A stretch of DNA of 64,000 nucleotides from DAOVXM01 sp963746255. GTDB lineage: Bacteria > Chloroflexota > Anaerolineae > Anaerolineales > UBA4823. The notes beneath the pieces are model-generated. The model had not been told where the DNA came from. It did not search any database and worked only from the letters and a program-made list of their open reading frames with translations. Positions 62,998 through 64,000 of the stretch are shown here, in pieces. Position numbers and translations under genes: made by a program. The stretch lies in the NCBI GenBank assembly GCA_963746255.1, contig CAVVAJ010000009.1, positions 1,364,001 to 1,428,000 of the forward strand. The letters run 5' to 3'. How positions within the stretch are numbered: the stretch's first letter is position 1; each line of letters begins with the position of its first letter.

Positions 62998-63899
62998 GAG
63001 AAAAACGCGGCCCCTGGTACCTGTTAACTGGATTGGTCGTTGGATTAGCAATTGGCCTTGGTTGTGCATGGGGCGTTTCCTGGTTCGTTCTACCCCTGCA
63101 GATTACAACTAGATCTCCGGATATGTTACGAACAGATTTCAAGGATCACTACCGCACCCTCATTGCTCTGGCTTATGCTTCCAACGGTGATCTTGTGCGG
63201 GCGCGCGCCCGCCTGGAGCTGCTGCAAGACGAGAACGTAGCCCAATTGCTCACTGAGCAAGCACAGAGGAAATTGGCGGATGGTAGTCCGCAATACGAGG
63301 CACGCGCCTTAAGCTTACTTGCATTGGCACTCGGTCAGGTACCACCAACTGCCGCGCTACAGTCAACTCCTGGGTTTACGATGACACCAGCAGTCACACC
63401 TTCGAACTCACCTGCTGCAGTTGAGCAAAGTTCCGGCAGTGAGACGACCGAAATCACCGACACGTTAGCCCTGGCGTCAACAATGAGCGCTTCTCTCGTC
63501 CCAACACTCACACCCATCCCGACCAATACCCCGCTGCCATCTTGGACACCCACTCCTACTCGCAGATCTCCTTATACTCTCCGATCACAGGAATTCGTTT
63601 GCGAAGAAGTATTAGATCGCCCGCTCATCCAGATCGAGGTCAAGGATGCAGCTGAGCAGCCCGTCCCAGGTATCGAGGCGATTGCCAATTGGGACGGCGG
63701 GGAGAATCACTTTTTCACCGGATTGAAGCCCGATCTGGGGCTGGGGTACGCGGATTTTGTGATGACACCGGGTGTAGTTTACACGCTCCGGCTTGCAGCG
63801 GGCAGTGAACTTATCCCTGATCTAGCAACCAGTGAGTGTGAAGATCAGGAGAACAACCGCTATTGGGGAACCTGGCGCTTCCTTTTCACCCAGTCATGA
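62994..63899 (+). CDS. TM-anchored protein with helical domain, Thr/Pro stalk and Cys-bounded beta domain
   Basis: 301 residues: a TM helix (about 8-33), a helical domain related to the previous protein (about 37-115, SPDMLRTDFKDHYRTLIALAYA), a Thr/Pro-rich stalk (about 120-195) and a C-terminal domain of about 100 residues between two cysteines (FVCEEVLDRP and SECEDQENN). That last domain resembles the C-terminal part of the protein at 18543-19292. The ATGA overlap with the upstream gene indicates coupling. The function is unknown; a surface scaffold is possible. Confidence 0.7.
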   Translation: MREKRGPWYLLTGLVVGLAIGLGCAWGVSWFVLPLQITTRSPDMLRTDFKDHYRTLIALAYASNGDLVRARARLELLQDENVAQLLTEQAQRKLADGSPQYEARALSLLALALGQVPPTAALQSTPGFTMTPAVTPSNSPAAVEQSSGSETTEITDTLALASTMSASLVPTLTPIPTNTPLPSWTPTPTRRSPYTLRSQEFVCEEVLDRPLIQIEVKDAAEQPVPGIEAIANWDGGENHFFTGLKPDLGLGYADFVMTPGVVYTLRLAAGSELIPDLATSECEDQENNRYWGTWRFLFTQS

Positions 63900-63945
63900 T
63901 GATATCATGAGGATCCATTAATCACTTCAGCACGAGGAGGCAGCG

Positions 63946-64000
63946 ATGAAAATTGTCCTTGACCGCCGCTCATGTAATTGTTGGGACGCGGCATGCGAAT
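63946..64000 (+). CDS. Start of a Cys-rich protein, cut by the window edge
   Basis: An ATG with GAGGAGG before it opens a frame to the window end: MKIVLDRRSCNCWDAACE. The CNC...C pattern in the first 17 residues suggests a metal- or cluster-binding N-terminus, as in some short ferredoxin-like proteins. Too little is visible for a name. Confidence 0.5.
   Translation, partial: MKIVLDRRSCNCWDAACE

Noticed and set aside
1..64000. CRISPR arrays, tRNA or rRNA genes, insertion sequences, phage genes
   Set aside because: No spaced direct repeats, cloverleaf ends, transposases or phage structural genes were seen on either strand by eye; a short tRNA could still have been missed.

Overview
The window looks like a chromosomal segment of a Chloroflexota bacterium, most likely an Anaerolineae-type lineage. 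This is inferred from gene content, not from a marker gene. The supporting signs are many lipoproteins and single-pass proteins with Thr/Pro-rich stalks, a DUF5671 membrane protein, a stand-alone SpoVS, a methylmalonyl-CoA mutase whose catalytic chain lacks the B12 domain, and the pgpH-ybeY-dgkA order. No rRNA, tRNA, CRISPR array, prophage or insertion sequence was seen.

Layout. 1-9.9 kb is accessory and mostly minus-strand: a zinc alcohol dehydrogenase cut by the window edge, an M23 peptidase homologue, a LysE-type exporter, a zinc-ribbon protein, a toroid-fold protein, YjbQ, a HIT protein, MtaB, a lipoprotein and a TPR protein. 10-18.4 kb is plus-strand: acyl-CoA dehydrogenase (frameshifted), EtfB/EtfA, a cold-shock protein, YqeY, a 7TM-HD phosphohydrolase, YbeY, diacylglycerol kinase and an endonuclease IV-like protein. 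18.5-25.3 kb holds a PpiC-type foldase lipoprotein, PlsC, and pheS-pheT behind a T-box leader. 25.3-31 kb is a methionine/one-carbon unit (MetH plus a fused homocysteine methyltransferase-MTHFR) behind a SAM-I riboswitch. 31-35.8 kb has an ArsR-type one-component regulator with a ligand domain, a DUF1786 protein, methylmalonyl-CoA mutase and epimerase.

35.9-43.5 kb is the most unusual part. It is a minus-strand block of membrane proteins: a 12-TM protein with histidines in TM2, TM6 and TM10 as in heme-copper oxidase subunit I, heme O synthase, a SUMF1-fold lipoprotein without formylglycine-generating cysteines, two paralogous small membrane proteins, two further membrane proteins and a Cys-rich lipoprotein. 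A divergently transcribed Crp/Fnr regulator adjoins it. A GTGAT-N4-ATCAC palindrome sits exactly 41.5 bp upstream of the predicted start of transcription. The inference is a redox-regulated, heme-dependent membrane complex.

43.5-64 kb carries a DUF5671 protein, glutamate dehydrogenase with a structured leader, GatB, an aminotransferase, a nucleotidyltransferase, a subtilase, an O-methyltransferase, an aldo/keto reductase, an M3 peptidase, GatA/GatC, an esterase, SpoVS, a class V aminotransferase and a pair of related membrane-anchored proteins.

Two genome-wide patterns stand out. First, four genes have TATAAT followed by exactly seven bases and then ATG, and a fifth has TACACT-N7-GTG, which predicts leaderless mRNAs. 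Second, seven genes are split by a frameshift and all seven need removal of one base; an eighth has an in-frame amber stop. The uniform direction suggests insertion errors in the assembly as much as real decay.
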